64,000 nt of DNA from Myxococcus stipitatus (GTDB taxonomy: Bacteria > Myxococcota > Myxococcia > Myxococcales > Myxococcaceae), in the NCBI RefSeq assembly GCF_037414475.1, contig NZ_CP147913.1, positions 8,690,501 through 8,754,500 of the forward strand. The letters run 5' to 3'. This document shows, piece after piece, positions 43,901 to 51,112 of the stretch (position 1 is its first letter; every line of letters starts with the position of its first letter). The notes under the pieces are model-generated. The model searched no databases. It saw nothing but the letters and a program-made list of their open reading frames with translations, and was not told where the DNA came from. The translations under genes and the position numbers were made by a program.

Positions 43901-44462
43901 GCGCCGCGACTACGGGCGCATCGACGGCATCGTGCACGGCGCGACCATCGAGGAGTCCAAGAGCCTCCCGATGAAGTCCTCGGATGCGTTCGTGCGGACG
44001 CTCGCGTCCAAGGCCCACCTGTGGCGCGTGCTGGTGCAGGAGACCTGGAACGACAACCTCCAGTTCTTCATCAACTTCGGCTCGGGCAGTGGCCGCTATG
44101 GCAACAAGGGGCAGACCGACTACTCGCTGGCGAACTACCTCGTCGCGAAGGCGGGTCTGGTCTACGGCGCGCTGCGGCCCGGGGTGCGCAGCGTGACCAT
44201 CGACTGGCCCGTGTGGGTCGGCGCCGGCATCGTGGAGAACAACGCGGACTACCAGGAGCGCCTGCGCGCGATGGGCATCTGCGTCATCCACATCGACGAA
44301 GGGGCGTACTGGTTCGTCGAGGAGCTCCTGCGCGGTGGTTCCGCGGGCGAAGTGGTCATCGCCGACGACAGGACGTTCGAGACCTTGAACCTGCCTCGGC
44401 ATGACAAGGCGGCTCCCAGGGTGGTCAGCCAGGACGCTGGCGGAACCCGCTATGCCATCTGA
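40974..44462 (+). CDS. Tandem ACP-KR subunit with Thr in all ACP sites
   Basis: 1162-residue subunit. A degenerate ACP-like segment (residues 1-70) is followed by four ACP repeats centred on residues 184, 293, 398 and 512. Each reads DLGIDTV or DLGVDTV, with threonine where the phosphopantetheine-bearing serine is expected; PUFA synthase ACPs normally read LGIDSI. The C-terminal half is a ketoreductase of the PfaA type: a pseudo-Rossmann part, VVVVSGGGRGVVYPCAKLLA as NADPH-binding loop, and FGSGSGRYGNKGQTDYSLAN with the catalytic Ser-Tyr-Asn pattern. Repeats 1 and 3 are nearly identical, as are repeat types 2 and 4 in layout. It overlaps the flanking genes and is co-transcribed with the KS-AT gene. 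Confidence 0.88.
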   Translation: MNIATEAAVRQELVTALAELTGYVPELFSPHVRLVDELGLTHEEVQGAVTSVERKLQLPSRRPVEGATVATLAEGLVKPQSPGVPVEMRVEMSLEQVLAFVDDCAARQERPVLETILEETRGALARLDAAAVPAPVAGTSKGPSPVAPDEAMKLLVGALVERTGYPAEMLEADLDLEADLGIDTVKQVEAFAMARVHLNVEKDENFRLRDHNTLNKMVKYLTSRAPAAATPPVAVPQAPVEAAQVRESPMASGASTVEGVLEFLRAAMAAKTGYNLDILQPKLDLEVDLGIDTVTQVEVFAHARTTHGVARDDKFRVRHYNTLQKMAEYLVARAPAQVSNGVKSSPELVVETRARHAAGTGADEAMKLLVGALVERTGYPAEMLEADLDLEADLGIDTVKQVEAFAMARVHLNVEKDENFRLRDHNTLNKMVKYLTGRAPAAASPVAATQAPVEVAQAARATTIPEVAAASTGFSAQDVQAYLVTVLQGKTGYNIELIQPDLDLEVDLGVDTVTQLEAFAMAREKFGVARNEKFRVRNYNTVRKMSEYLVAYAQAPAVEVPSAAKEAPGLEDVRRFIARCEAQGDTASLRRLAGHLEGQLRAPVQAAVAPAQFAGKRYEVHPVALEVQADVRTVEHLKGKTLGITTDAQGAYKTLAKLLEAAEARVVILSSEPGSRQGVSLDWSQPESVGQRLKQLQETQPLDGLILLHTASLAPKLMDQEVAAWASTLNSFSLGLFQSGVAVYDRIQEIPGGGWFVVATAGGGFFGHSNAQGRIPLAGAAGGFVKCLRRERLNARCKVVDLDIQDSALWARQIWNELVCSDRDVEVGYSAGRRYVFRDIETPLATAPVSIKPGSVVVVSGGGRGVVYPCAKLLAKVTGARVIITGRTVPPRGDEEWLKVPEVELPAYRMTFIKRYLAEHAGATPVQARRVFDSDVANRRELHRNLDDCRRQGISLEYKVCDMTEVSAVRSLLAQVRRDYGRIDGIVHGATIEESKSLPMKSSDAFVRTLASKAHLWRVLVQETWNDNLQFFINFGSGSGRYGNKGQTDYSLANYLVAKAGLVYGALRPGVRSVTIDWPVWVGAGIVENNADYQERLRAMGICVIHIDEGAYWFVEELLRGGSAGEVVIADDRTFETLNLPRHDKAAPRVVSQDAGGTRYAI
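41418..42293 (+). repeat. Near-identical 234-bp ACP repeats (units 1 and 3)
   Basis: Unit 41418-41651 and unit 42060-42293 differ at only about ten positions by eye and encode ACP repeats 1 and 3. Between them and after the second unit lie more diverged ACPs 2 and 4, giving an A-B-A-B order. The identity points to duplication of a two-ACP block followed by homogenisation of the A units. Confidence 0.85.
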
Positions 44463-46548
44463 CACAGGCGGGTCGCTCCCGCTGGTGGTCCTGTCGGGTC
44501 GTCCCCATGAGGTGGGCCGGCAGTACGGCTCCCTCATGCGGGAGGAGATTGCTCGCGCCGTCGCGGTCCAGGACGAGGCCATCCGGCCCATGCTCGAGCT
44601 GATTGGCACGACGGAGCAGGCCATGCGGCAGCGCCTGGAGACGCTCGCGGCGCTGCTGCCCGAGGACATCCACGAAGAGGTGCGAGGCGTCGCGGAGGCG
44701 AGCGGCTTTCCGCGAGAGACCATCCTCTACCACACGCTGGTGTTGGACATCCTGTCGGGGGCGCCCATCGGGTGCTCGCAGTTCGCGGCCTTCGGTCGCG
44801 CGACCGTCGAAGGGAGGGTCCTGCACGGACACAACCTGGATGTGCCGTACGCGTCGCTGGCGAAGTTCATGCGGCCCACGTGCATCGTCTATCGGCTCGA
44901 AGGTCGCATCCCCTTCATGTCGGTGACCTTCTGGCCGGTGGCGTTGGGGGTGTGCTCCGGGATGAACGCCGAGGGGCTGAGCCTTGGTGTGAATGTCCCG
45001 GTGGCTCCGCTGGACCCGCGCACGTTCTATCCGCTCACGTTCCAGAACCGGGAGGTGCTCTCTCGGGCGCGGACGCTCGATGAGGCGCGTGGGGTGCTGG
45101 AGGGCCTGCCTCGCGGTGGAAGCTGGAACCTGATGATGTCCCATCGCTCGGGGCAGGCGATGGTCTGGGAGCAGGTGGGGCCTCACTCGGGGCGGTACTC
45201 GGCGCATCCGGAGCAGGACTTCATCGTCTCCACCAACCACCTTCGAGTCGCACACAAGTCGGCCCGAGGCCACGAGGCCGTGGCCTTGGAGATGTTGCAG
45301 GACATGCAGGAGGACTCCCTGCACCGGTACCGGCGGCTGGAGCAGCTCATGCGTGGGCACTGGGGGGGCGTCCAACTGGATACGGCCGTCGGCTTCCTGC
45401 GCGACTGTGGTGAGCAGGAGGGTGGGGCATCGCCTTCGATGAAGACCATCTGCCGGGCGGACAACGCCTTGAGCATGGTCTACGAGCCGGCGAGTTTGAC
45501 CTTGGACTTCGCGGCGGGGAGTGTCCCCGCGGCGCTGGCTTCGCGGCGGCGGATTCAGCTCGCGCCATTGTTCCAATCTTCGCCCGCGCAGGTGAATGAG
45601 GAGCGAGGCGCGTTTCCCATGCAGGGGACGGCGCGTGAGCCGGATTGCCGGGTTCGCACCTTCACGCTCGATGAAGACGTCTACCTCACCGAGCACCTGG
45701 TCAACGGAGTCCCCGTGTTGCCAGGAGCCTCGGCCATCGAGTGGCTCGCCGAGGTCGCGGCGATTTCGGGAGGGGACGCCGTCCGCGAGGTTCGTGACGT
45801 ATCGCTCGAGAAGTTCATCCGCGTCCGGCCCGAGCGTCCGACGCAGGCGAGTGTCCGCACCGCGCGGACGCGAGAGGGGCTGGAGGTCTCCGCCTACGCC
45901 GACCTGCTGAACCCCAGGGGCGCGGTGCTGCGCGCGGACGTGCCGCACTACCGCGCGGAGGTGTTGTTGGGCGAGCGTCCGCGGCGGAAGGTCCCCAAGG
46001 GATTCGGTACGGCCCGAGGGGTGGATGGAGAGCTGGCCTTCAGCCGCTCCTACGTGAAGGACGCGTACTTCCACGTCGGACCTCCCTTCCGCATCGTGGA
46101 TTGGATCAGCTATCCCAGTCCGACGGAGGCCATCGCGAGCCTTCACATCCCCGAGCCGACGTCCTACTTCGCCTCGATTCCTTGGGCGCGCTTCTGGCTC
46201 AACCCCTTCGTCCTCGACGGGTGTTTCCAGCTCGCTGGTACGCTGGGCATCCTGCACAACCTGAGGGCCCCTGTTCCGAAGGGTGCGCATCGGTTGGTGC
46301 TGGGCCGGACGCCGAGACCGGGTGAGCGGCTGTGGTGCCTCGCGCGTCTGAACCGCGAGGTGGGCGAGCTCCTCTTCTACGACTTCACTGTCTGGGATGA
46401 GGAGGGGAGCATCTGCCTCGAGGCCCACGACTACTGCTCCATCAGCGTGGACGCCTATACGCCGGAACAGAAGGCGTATCTGAGGAGCGCCCTGGACCCA
46501 TCCGGAGTCCTCCAGCCAGGAGTCCTCGAGAGGCGCGCGCATGCGTAG
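44452..46548 (+). CDS. Fusion: C45-family Ntn acyltransferase and DH domain
   Basis: 698-residue bifunctional protein. Residues 1-370 match acyl-CoA:6-aminopenicillanate acyltransferase/peptidase C45 proteins: GRQYGSLMREEI near the start, then IGCSQFAAFGRATVEGRVLHGHNLD, with a Gly107-Cys108 site equivalent to the autocleavage site that frees the N-terminal cysteine nucleophile. FIVSTNHL follows. Residues 385-690 form a double-hotdog dehydratase: HLVNGVPVLPG with His415, and FVLDGCFQ with Asp589. It may move an acyl chain to an amine, or release it, while the DH works on the ACP-bound intermediate. The ATG at 44452 overlaps the KR stop by 11 bp. I know of no standard PKS with this fusion. Confidence 0.85.
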   Translation: MPSDTGGSLPLVVLSGRPHEVGRQYGSLMREEIARAVAVQDEAIRPMLELIGTTEQAMRQRLETLAALLPEDIHEEVRGVAEASGFPRETILYHTLVLDILSGAPIGCSQFAAFGRATVEGRVLHGHNLDVPYASLAKFMRPTCIVYRLEGRIPFMSVTFWPVALGVCSGMNAEGLSLGVNVPVAPLDPRTFYPLTFQNREVLSRARTLDEARGVLEGLPRGGSWNLMMSHRSGQAMVWEQVGPHSGRYSAHPEQDFIVSTNHLRVAHKSARGHEAVALEMLQDMQEDSLHRYRRLEQLMRGHWGGVQLDTAVGFLRDCGEQEGGASPSMKTICRADNALSMVYEPASLTLDFAAGSVPAALASRRRIQLAPLFQSSPAQVNEERGAFPMQGTAREPDCRVRTFTLDEDVYLTEHLVNGVPVLPGASAIEWLAEVAAISGGDAVREVRDVSLEKFIRVRPERPTQASVRTARTREGLEVSAYADLLNPRGAVLRADVPHYRAEVLLGERPRRKVPKGFGTARGVDGELAFSRSYVKDAYFHVGPPFRIVDWISYPSPTEAIASLHIPEPTSYFASIPWARFWLNPFVLDGCFQLAGTLGILHNLRAPVPKGAHRLVLGRTPRPGERLWCLARLNREVGELLFYDFTVWDEEGSICLEAHDYCSISVDAYTPEQKAYLRSALDPSGVLQPGVLERRAHA

Positions 46549-49414
46549 CGTTCGCCAGGAGCCCATCGCCATCATCGGGATGGGGTGCGTGCTGCCCGAC
46601 GCGCCCGACGTGCCAGCGTACTGGCGCAACCTCCAGTCCGGGCATGTGTCCGTGCGTCACCTGTCGGGTGCGCGCTGGGATTGGAGCCAGTACGGCAGCG
46701 ACGACCCGGGCGCGGTGGACCGTACGTACTCGTTTCTAGGTGCTCCGGTGGATGGGCCTCGCTTTGACTGGAAGAAGTTCAAGGTTCCTCCCATCGAGCT
46801 CAAGCTGCTGCACACCATCGAGATGATGGTGCTCGAGTCCGCCTTCCAGGCGATGACGAGCGCGGGCTACACGCCCGAGCGCTCGTTCGCGCGAGACCGT
46901 GTCGCGGTGATTGCTGGCTCCAGCGGAATGGGGCGCAAGAGCAACCTGGGCTTCAACACGAAGTGGCGACTCCCCGAGTTGCTTCGTGCGGCGCGCGCGG
47001 CTCCGGCGTGGAATCAACTCTCCACGGAGAATGCGGAGCGGCTCGTGCGAGAGCTCCAGACGGAGTTCGCCCAGCAGCACATCGACAGCTCGGATGATTG
47101 GACCTTCTGGGGCTTCATGAGCCCGGTGTTGGGACGTGTCTGTAGCTTGTTCGACCTGCACGGCCCGCACTTCTGCGTGGATGCACATGCCGCTTCGGGT
47201 CTCGCCGCGCTCGAGACGGCGGTCCAGGGCTTGATGAATGGTGAGTGGGACATGGCGCTGGTGGGAGCCGCCAGCCCAGCGCTGTCGCCAATGGAGTACG
47301 TGCTGCACGGCAAGCTGCGGCGGCTGTCGACGCGTGGCGTGTTCCCACTGGATGCCCGCGCGGATGGCACCGCGCTCGGTGAGGGCGCGGTGATGCTGTT
47401 GCTCAAGCCGCTGGAGGCCGCGCGCCGGGATGGTGACCCCATCCAGGCGGTGCTCCGTGGCGTGGCTGGCGTCAATCGGGGGGCGGGCCCGTCACTGACG
47501 GGAACGGACCCGAGGGCGCATCACCAGGCCGCGAGGGAGGCCCTGCGTCGAGCCGATGTCCCGGTCGACTCGGTCTCCTATCTGGAGACGGGCGCGACGG
47601 GTGTGCCCGCCTGGGACGGCCATCTCGTCGCGGGGCTGGGGAGCGCCTATCGAGAGGCCGGCCATGTGTCGCTGGGCGCCGTCGCGGAGTCGGTGGGCGA
47701 CTTGCAGACCGCCTCGGGCCTCGCGGCGTTGCTCAAGGTGGTCCTGATGCTGCGGGAGCACAGCCTCATTCCACAGCGCTCCTTCCAGACGTGGCACCCG
47801 GACCTCGTGTTGAAGGACACGCCGTTCGACGTCAGCGCGCGGAATGACTGGCCCACGCGAGGACCCAGGCGCGCGGCCATCCATGCCGCGGGTTTCGGTG
47901 GCGTCGCGTATCACGCGGTGGTGGAGGAGCATGTGCCGGAGACGTCGCGGCCCTCCTCGGTGAGACGCGCGCCGCGCTCGCCAGGCGCCGCCTCGGAAGC
48001 CATCGCCATCGTGGGGCTCTCCTGCAAGTACCCGGGGGCCTCCGCGCCCCAGAGGCTCTGGGAGAACACCCTCCAGGGACACCACGCGGTGCGGGACATC
48101 CCCGAGTCTCGCTGGCCCGTGTCGCTCTATCACGACGCCACGCGAGAGTGGCTGGGTGGCCGGGATGCCTACTTCCGCGTGTACACGCCGAAGGCGGGAC
48201 AGGTTCAGGACACTCCTGAGCTCTCACCTGAGTTCGGACTGCCGCCCAGCGCGGTCGCCGAGATGGATGTGTCGCAGCGTTGGGCCTTGGAGGTCGCGAA
48301 GGCGGCGGTGGAGGACGCGGGGTTCGGGCAGCAGGGGCGGACGCTGCCGCCGGAGCGCACGGCGGTCATCGTGGCCACGACGCCGGGAAACCGTCAGGAG
48401 ACCCTCGTCGAGACGCGGCTGGCCTACCCTGAGTTCGCCAGCATCTACCGCCAGGTGTTGAGCCGGGCGGGGATTTCGGGTGAGGCGGCGGAGCGCCTCA
48501 TCGAGGAGGCGCGTCAGGGCTTCCTGGGGGGAGCGCCGCAGGTGACTTCCCACACACTCCCTGGGCTGCTCAACAGCGCACCCGCGACGCGTGTCGCGCG
48601 AGCGTTGGATGCGCGGGGGCCCGCGTTCACGGTGGAGTCCGCCTGTGCCTCCACGCTCACCGCCTTGAGCCTGGCGATCCAAGGGCTGCGTGACGGCCGA
48701 TGGGACGTGGCGGTGGTGGGCGGCGTGTGGTCCATCATCACGGCGCCATTCTGCGTGAGCATGTGTTTCGTCCGGACCATCTCTCCGAAGGGGATGACGC
48801 AGCCGTTCTCGAAGGACGCGGACGGCTTCGTCCACGGAGAGGGCTGCGGCATCTTCGTCTTGAAGCGGCTCTCGGACGCGAAGGAGGACGGGGACCGGAT
48901 TCACGCCGTGATTCAGGGCGTCGGGGGTTCGACGGATGGAAGAGGCAAGTCCATCTTCGCGAGTCAGGCACGAGGTCAGGAACTGGCGATGCGGCGCGCG
49001 CTCCTGGACGGCGGGGTCGAGCCCTCGGGCATCCAGTACGTCGAAGCACACGGGAGCGGCATGTTGGAGGGAGATCTCCCCGAGGCGGAGGCGCTGCTCG
49101 AGGTCTACGGTCGGCCAGAGCAGCCCGTGACGTTGGGTGCACTGAAGCCGCTGATTGGACATTCCTACGTCGCGTCCGCGGGGGCGGGGGTCATCCGAGC
49201 CGTGCTCGCGCTTCAGCGCGGCGTCCTCCCGCCGCTCTTCACTGGAGCCGCGTTGAACCCACGACTGGCGTCCTACGAAGGCCCGCTGGCCTTTCCTCGC
49301 GAGGCGCGGCCCTGGCGAGTGGACGGAGGCCCTCGGCGCGCGGCTGTGAATGCGTATGGCTTTGGCGGAACCAACTACCACCTCATCCTCGAAGAGCACC
49401 GTGAATCCCCCTGA
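46541..49414 (+). CDS. Double ketosynthase subunit: inactive KS + active KS
   Basis: 957-residue subunit with two ketosynthase domains and no AT. The first (about residues 6-460) has lost all catalytic residues: Ala217 replaces the cysteine (VDAHAAS), the first histidine motif reads LETGATG and the second reads AESVGD. It is probably a chain-length-factor-like structural half. The second (about 480-950) is intact at Cys702 (VESACAST), EAHGSGM and LKPLIGH, with a GSGM variant of the usual GTGT. Together they look like one heterodimer-like CLF-KS unit, in reverse order to the KS-CLF of PfaC. The ATG overlaps the end of the preceding gene by 8 bp. Confidence 0.87.
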   Translation: MRSVRQEPIAIIGMGCVLPDAPDVPAYWRNLQSGHVSVRHLSGARWDWSQYGSDDPGAVDRTYSFLGAPVDGPRFDWKKFKVPPIELKLLHTIEMMVLESAFQAMTSAGYTPERSFARDRVAVIAGSSGMGRKSNLGFNTKWRLPELLRAARAAPAWNQLSTENAERLVRELQTEFAQQHIDSSDDWTFWGFMSPVLGRVCSLFDLHGPHFCVDAHAASGLAALETAVQGLMNGEWDMALVGAASPALSPMEYVLHGKLRRLSTRGVFPLDARADGTALGEGAVMLLLKPLEAARRDGDPIQAVLRGVAGVNRGAGPSLTGTDPRAHHQAAREALRRADVPVDSVSYLETGATGVPAWDGHLVAGLGSAYREAGHVSLGAVAESVGDLQTASGLAALLKVVLMLREHSLIPQRSFQTWHPDLVLKDTPFDVSARNDWPTRGPRRAAIHAAGFGGVAYHAVVEEHVPETSRPSSVRRAPRSPGAASEAIAIVGLSCKYPGASAPQRLWENTLQGHHAVRDIPESRWPVSLYHDATREWLGGRDAYFRVYTPKAGQVQDTPELSPEFGLPPSAVAEMDVSQRWALEVAKAAVEDAGFGQQGRTLPPERTAVIVATTPGNRQETLVETRLAYPEFASIYRQVLSRAGISGEAAERLIEEARQGFLGGAPQVTSHTLPGLLNSAPATRVARALDARGPAFTVESACASTLTALSLAIQGLRDGRWDVAVVGGVWSIITAPFCVSMCFVRTISPKGMTQPFSKDADGFVHGEGCGIFVLKRLSDAKEDGDRIHAVIQGVGGSTDGRGKSIFASQARGQELAMRRALLDGGVEPSGIQYVEAHGSGMLEGDLPEAEALLEVYGRPEQPVTLGALKPLIGHSYVASAGAGVIRAVLALQRGVLPPLFTGAALNPRLASYEGPLAFPREARPWRVDGGPRRAAVNAYGFGGTNYHLILEEHRESP

Positions 49415-50261
49415 CTTCAGCGTGGAGGTGGTGAAGGTCGAGCTGCCGGGCGGGCCGCGCATCACCGTGGCGGTGGTGCCGTTGTCCTCCGTGCGCCGAG
49501 CCTGGCCCATCCAGTCCGATGGCCCCATCTCGCGCGTGTTGACCCCCGCGGAGATCGCCGTGAGCGGGATGCATGGTGTGCTCGAGCGGAGGCTCGCCCA
49601 TCTGGCTGGACGCATCGCCGCGAAGCTCGCGCTGCTCTCGCACCTGCGAGCGCAAGGCTTCTTCTTGGAGGCTCGTGAGCTGGGACTCACCCAGATGATG
49701 GCGGGGCCCCGGGAGGGGCGGCCCGTCGCCCAGCTTCCGGCGGGCGTGCCCGCTTGTGACGTGTCGATATCGCATTCGCACGGCCTGGCGCTGGCGGTCG
49801 TGTCGAGTGGCGGAAGGGTGGGCGTGGACCTGGAGCGGGTCGCGCCTCGGTCCGTCGCGTTTCTGGAGGAGGCCTTCAACGAGGTGGAGCGCGCGTGGCT
49901 CGAGGAGCGGGCCCGGTTCGAAGGGCGGACACTGGATGAGCTGTCGAGCCTGGGATGGTGCCTCAAGGAAGCGCTGGTGAAGTGCTCGGGGGAGGGGCTG
50001 CGCGCGGCGCTTCAGCAGGTGACCTTCGAGGGATGGACGGAGCTGCGGGGCCCGCGGGTGCACCTGGCTCCTCTGACAGAGGGACCGGATGCGTTCGCCC
50101 GGCTCGTCCACCTGAAGGTTCCAGGGGCACGGGAGTCAGACGTCACGGGCCTGCTGATGTTGGGGCAGGGGTACGCGCTGGCGGTCCTTCATGACGCGCG
50201 TGAGGAAGGCGTGTGGATGGGAGAGGCGGGGCGGTTCGCTTTGAGGGAGGCCTCGTCATGA
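49401..50261 (+). CDS. Sfp-type phosphopantetheinyl transferase
   Basis: 286-residue PPTase that transfers the phosphopantetheine arm of CoA to carrier proteins. Motifs are ISHSHGLALAVV, GVDLERVAPRS with Asp143 and Glu145, and WCLKEALVKCSGEGL with Lys189 and Glu190, all at Sfp/Svp-family positions. The N-terminal half is longer than the minimal enzyme. The GTG at 49401 overlaps the preceding KS gene by 14 bp; an ATG at 49350 would add 17 residues lying over the KS gene. Being embedded in the operon, it is the likely activator of the neighbouring ACP repeats, whose modified residue is threonine rather than serine. It overlaps the next gene by ATGA. Confidence 0.92.
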   Translation: MNPPDFSVEVVKVELPGGPRITVAVVPLSSVRRAWPIQSDGPISRVLTPAEIAVSGMHGVLERRLAHLAGRIAAKLALLSHLRAQGFFLEARELGLTQMMAGPREGRPVAQLPAGVPACDVSISHSHGLALAVVSSGGRVGVDLERVAPRSVAFLEEAFNEVERAWLEERARFEGRTLDELSSLGWCLKEALVKCSGEGLRAALQQVTFEGWTELRGPRVHLAPLTEGPDAFARLVHLKVPGARESDVTGLLMLGQGYALAVLHDAREEGVWMGEAGRFALREASS

Positions 50262-51112
50262 TTCGCGGCGGGCCCACGCTGGGGACCGTGGTGGCGTGTG
50301 ATGGGAGCTGGCGCTTCGAGCGCGGCGTCGACATCCAGTCGGACCCCTATCTGCTGGACCACGTCGTCGAGGGCAAGCCGGTGTTTCCCGCCGCGTACCT
50401 GGTGGGCTTGATGACCCAGGCAGCCCACCGTGTGTTGCCAGACCATCAGGTGCTGGGCGTCGATGACGTGAGCTTCGTGCAGGCGGCTCATTTCATGGGC
50501 ACGCGGGCCCTGGAGTTCGCTGTCACGGCGGAGTGCTCGGAGGCACGTCACGTCGCGGTGGGCATCTCCTCGAGCATGGCGCCACCTCGCGCGGGGTTCC
50601 CTCGCATCCACAGAACCCATGCTCGGGGAACCGTGCGGATGGGGGAGCGCGTCGCGCAGACCGCGCGCTTTCAGCGCTTGGATTTCACCCGGGCGGGGGA
50701 CTACGCGGAGCTGTACCGGTTGCCGCGAGAGATTCAGCACGGGCCTTCGTTCCTCGCGGGTCGGAGGTATCGGCAACCCGCGCCGAAGCAACTGCTCGCC
50801 ACGGTGTCTCCTCCAGACCCCTCACCGCGAGGGTGGAGGTTGGAGGCGGATGAGCCGGGGTGGCCCGCGTCGCTGCTCAACGCCATCCTCCATGTGGGCT
50901 TCTCCCTGGGGGTGTTGGCTCGCGAGCGGACGGTCCTCCCGCTGGAGCTGGCCTCCGCGAAGCTGCACGCGATTCCGGACGGTGAGGTCCAGGTGTTCGC
51001 GCGGATGACGGAGGCTCGGGAGGGACGACTGACCTTCCACGTGGTCTCCTGGGACACGGATGGACGGCTGGTGGCGCTCTTCCGCGGCTTCACCGTGCAG
51101 GAGGTTCCATGA
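50258..51112 (+). CDS. Stand-alone DH-like (double hotdog) protein
   Basis: 284-residue dehydratase-domain protein. The first hotdog carries DHVVEGKPVFPAAYLVGL with His35 in the HxxxGxxxxP motif. In the second, the usual aspartate is Asn208 (LLNAILH), so catalysis as a complete DH is doubtful. It may form a composite active site with another DH, in the way PUFA synthases use paired DH domains, or act as an isomerase. The ATG overlaps the PPTase stop by ATGA, and the stop overlaps the next KS gene the same way. One of three DH-type units in the operon, together with those at 44452 and 55035. Confidence 0.82.
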   Translation: MIRGGPTLGTVVACDGSWRFERGVDIQSDPYLLDHVVEGKPVFPAAYLVGLMTQAAHRVLPDHQVLGVDDVSFVQAAHFMGTRALEFAVTAECSEARHVAVGISSSMAPPRAGFPRIHRTHARGTVRMGERVAQTARFQRLDFTRAGDYAELYRLPREIQHGPSFLAGRRYRQPAPKQLLATVSPPDPSPRGWRLEADEPGWPASLLNAILHVGFSLGVLARERTVLPLELASAKLHAIPDGEVQVFARMTEAREGRLTFHVVSWDTDGRLVALFRGFTVQEVP

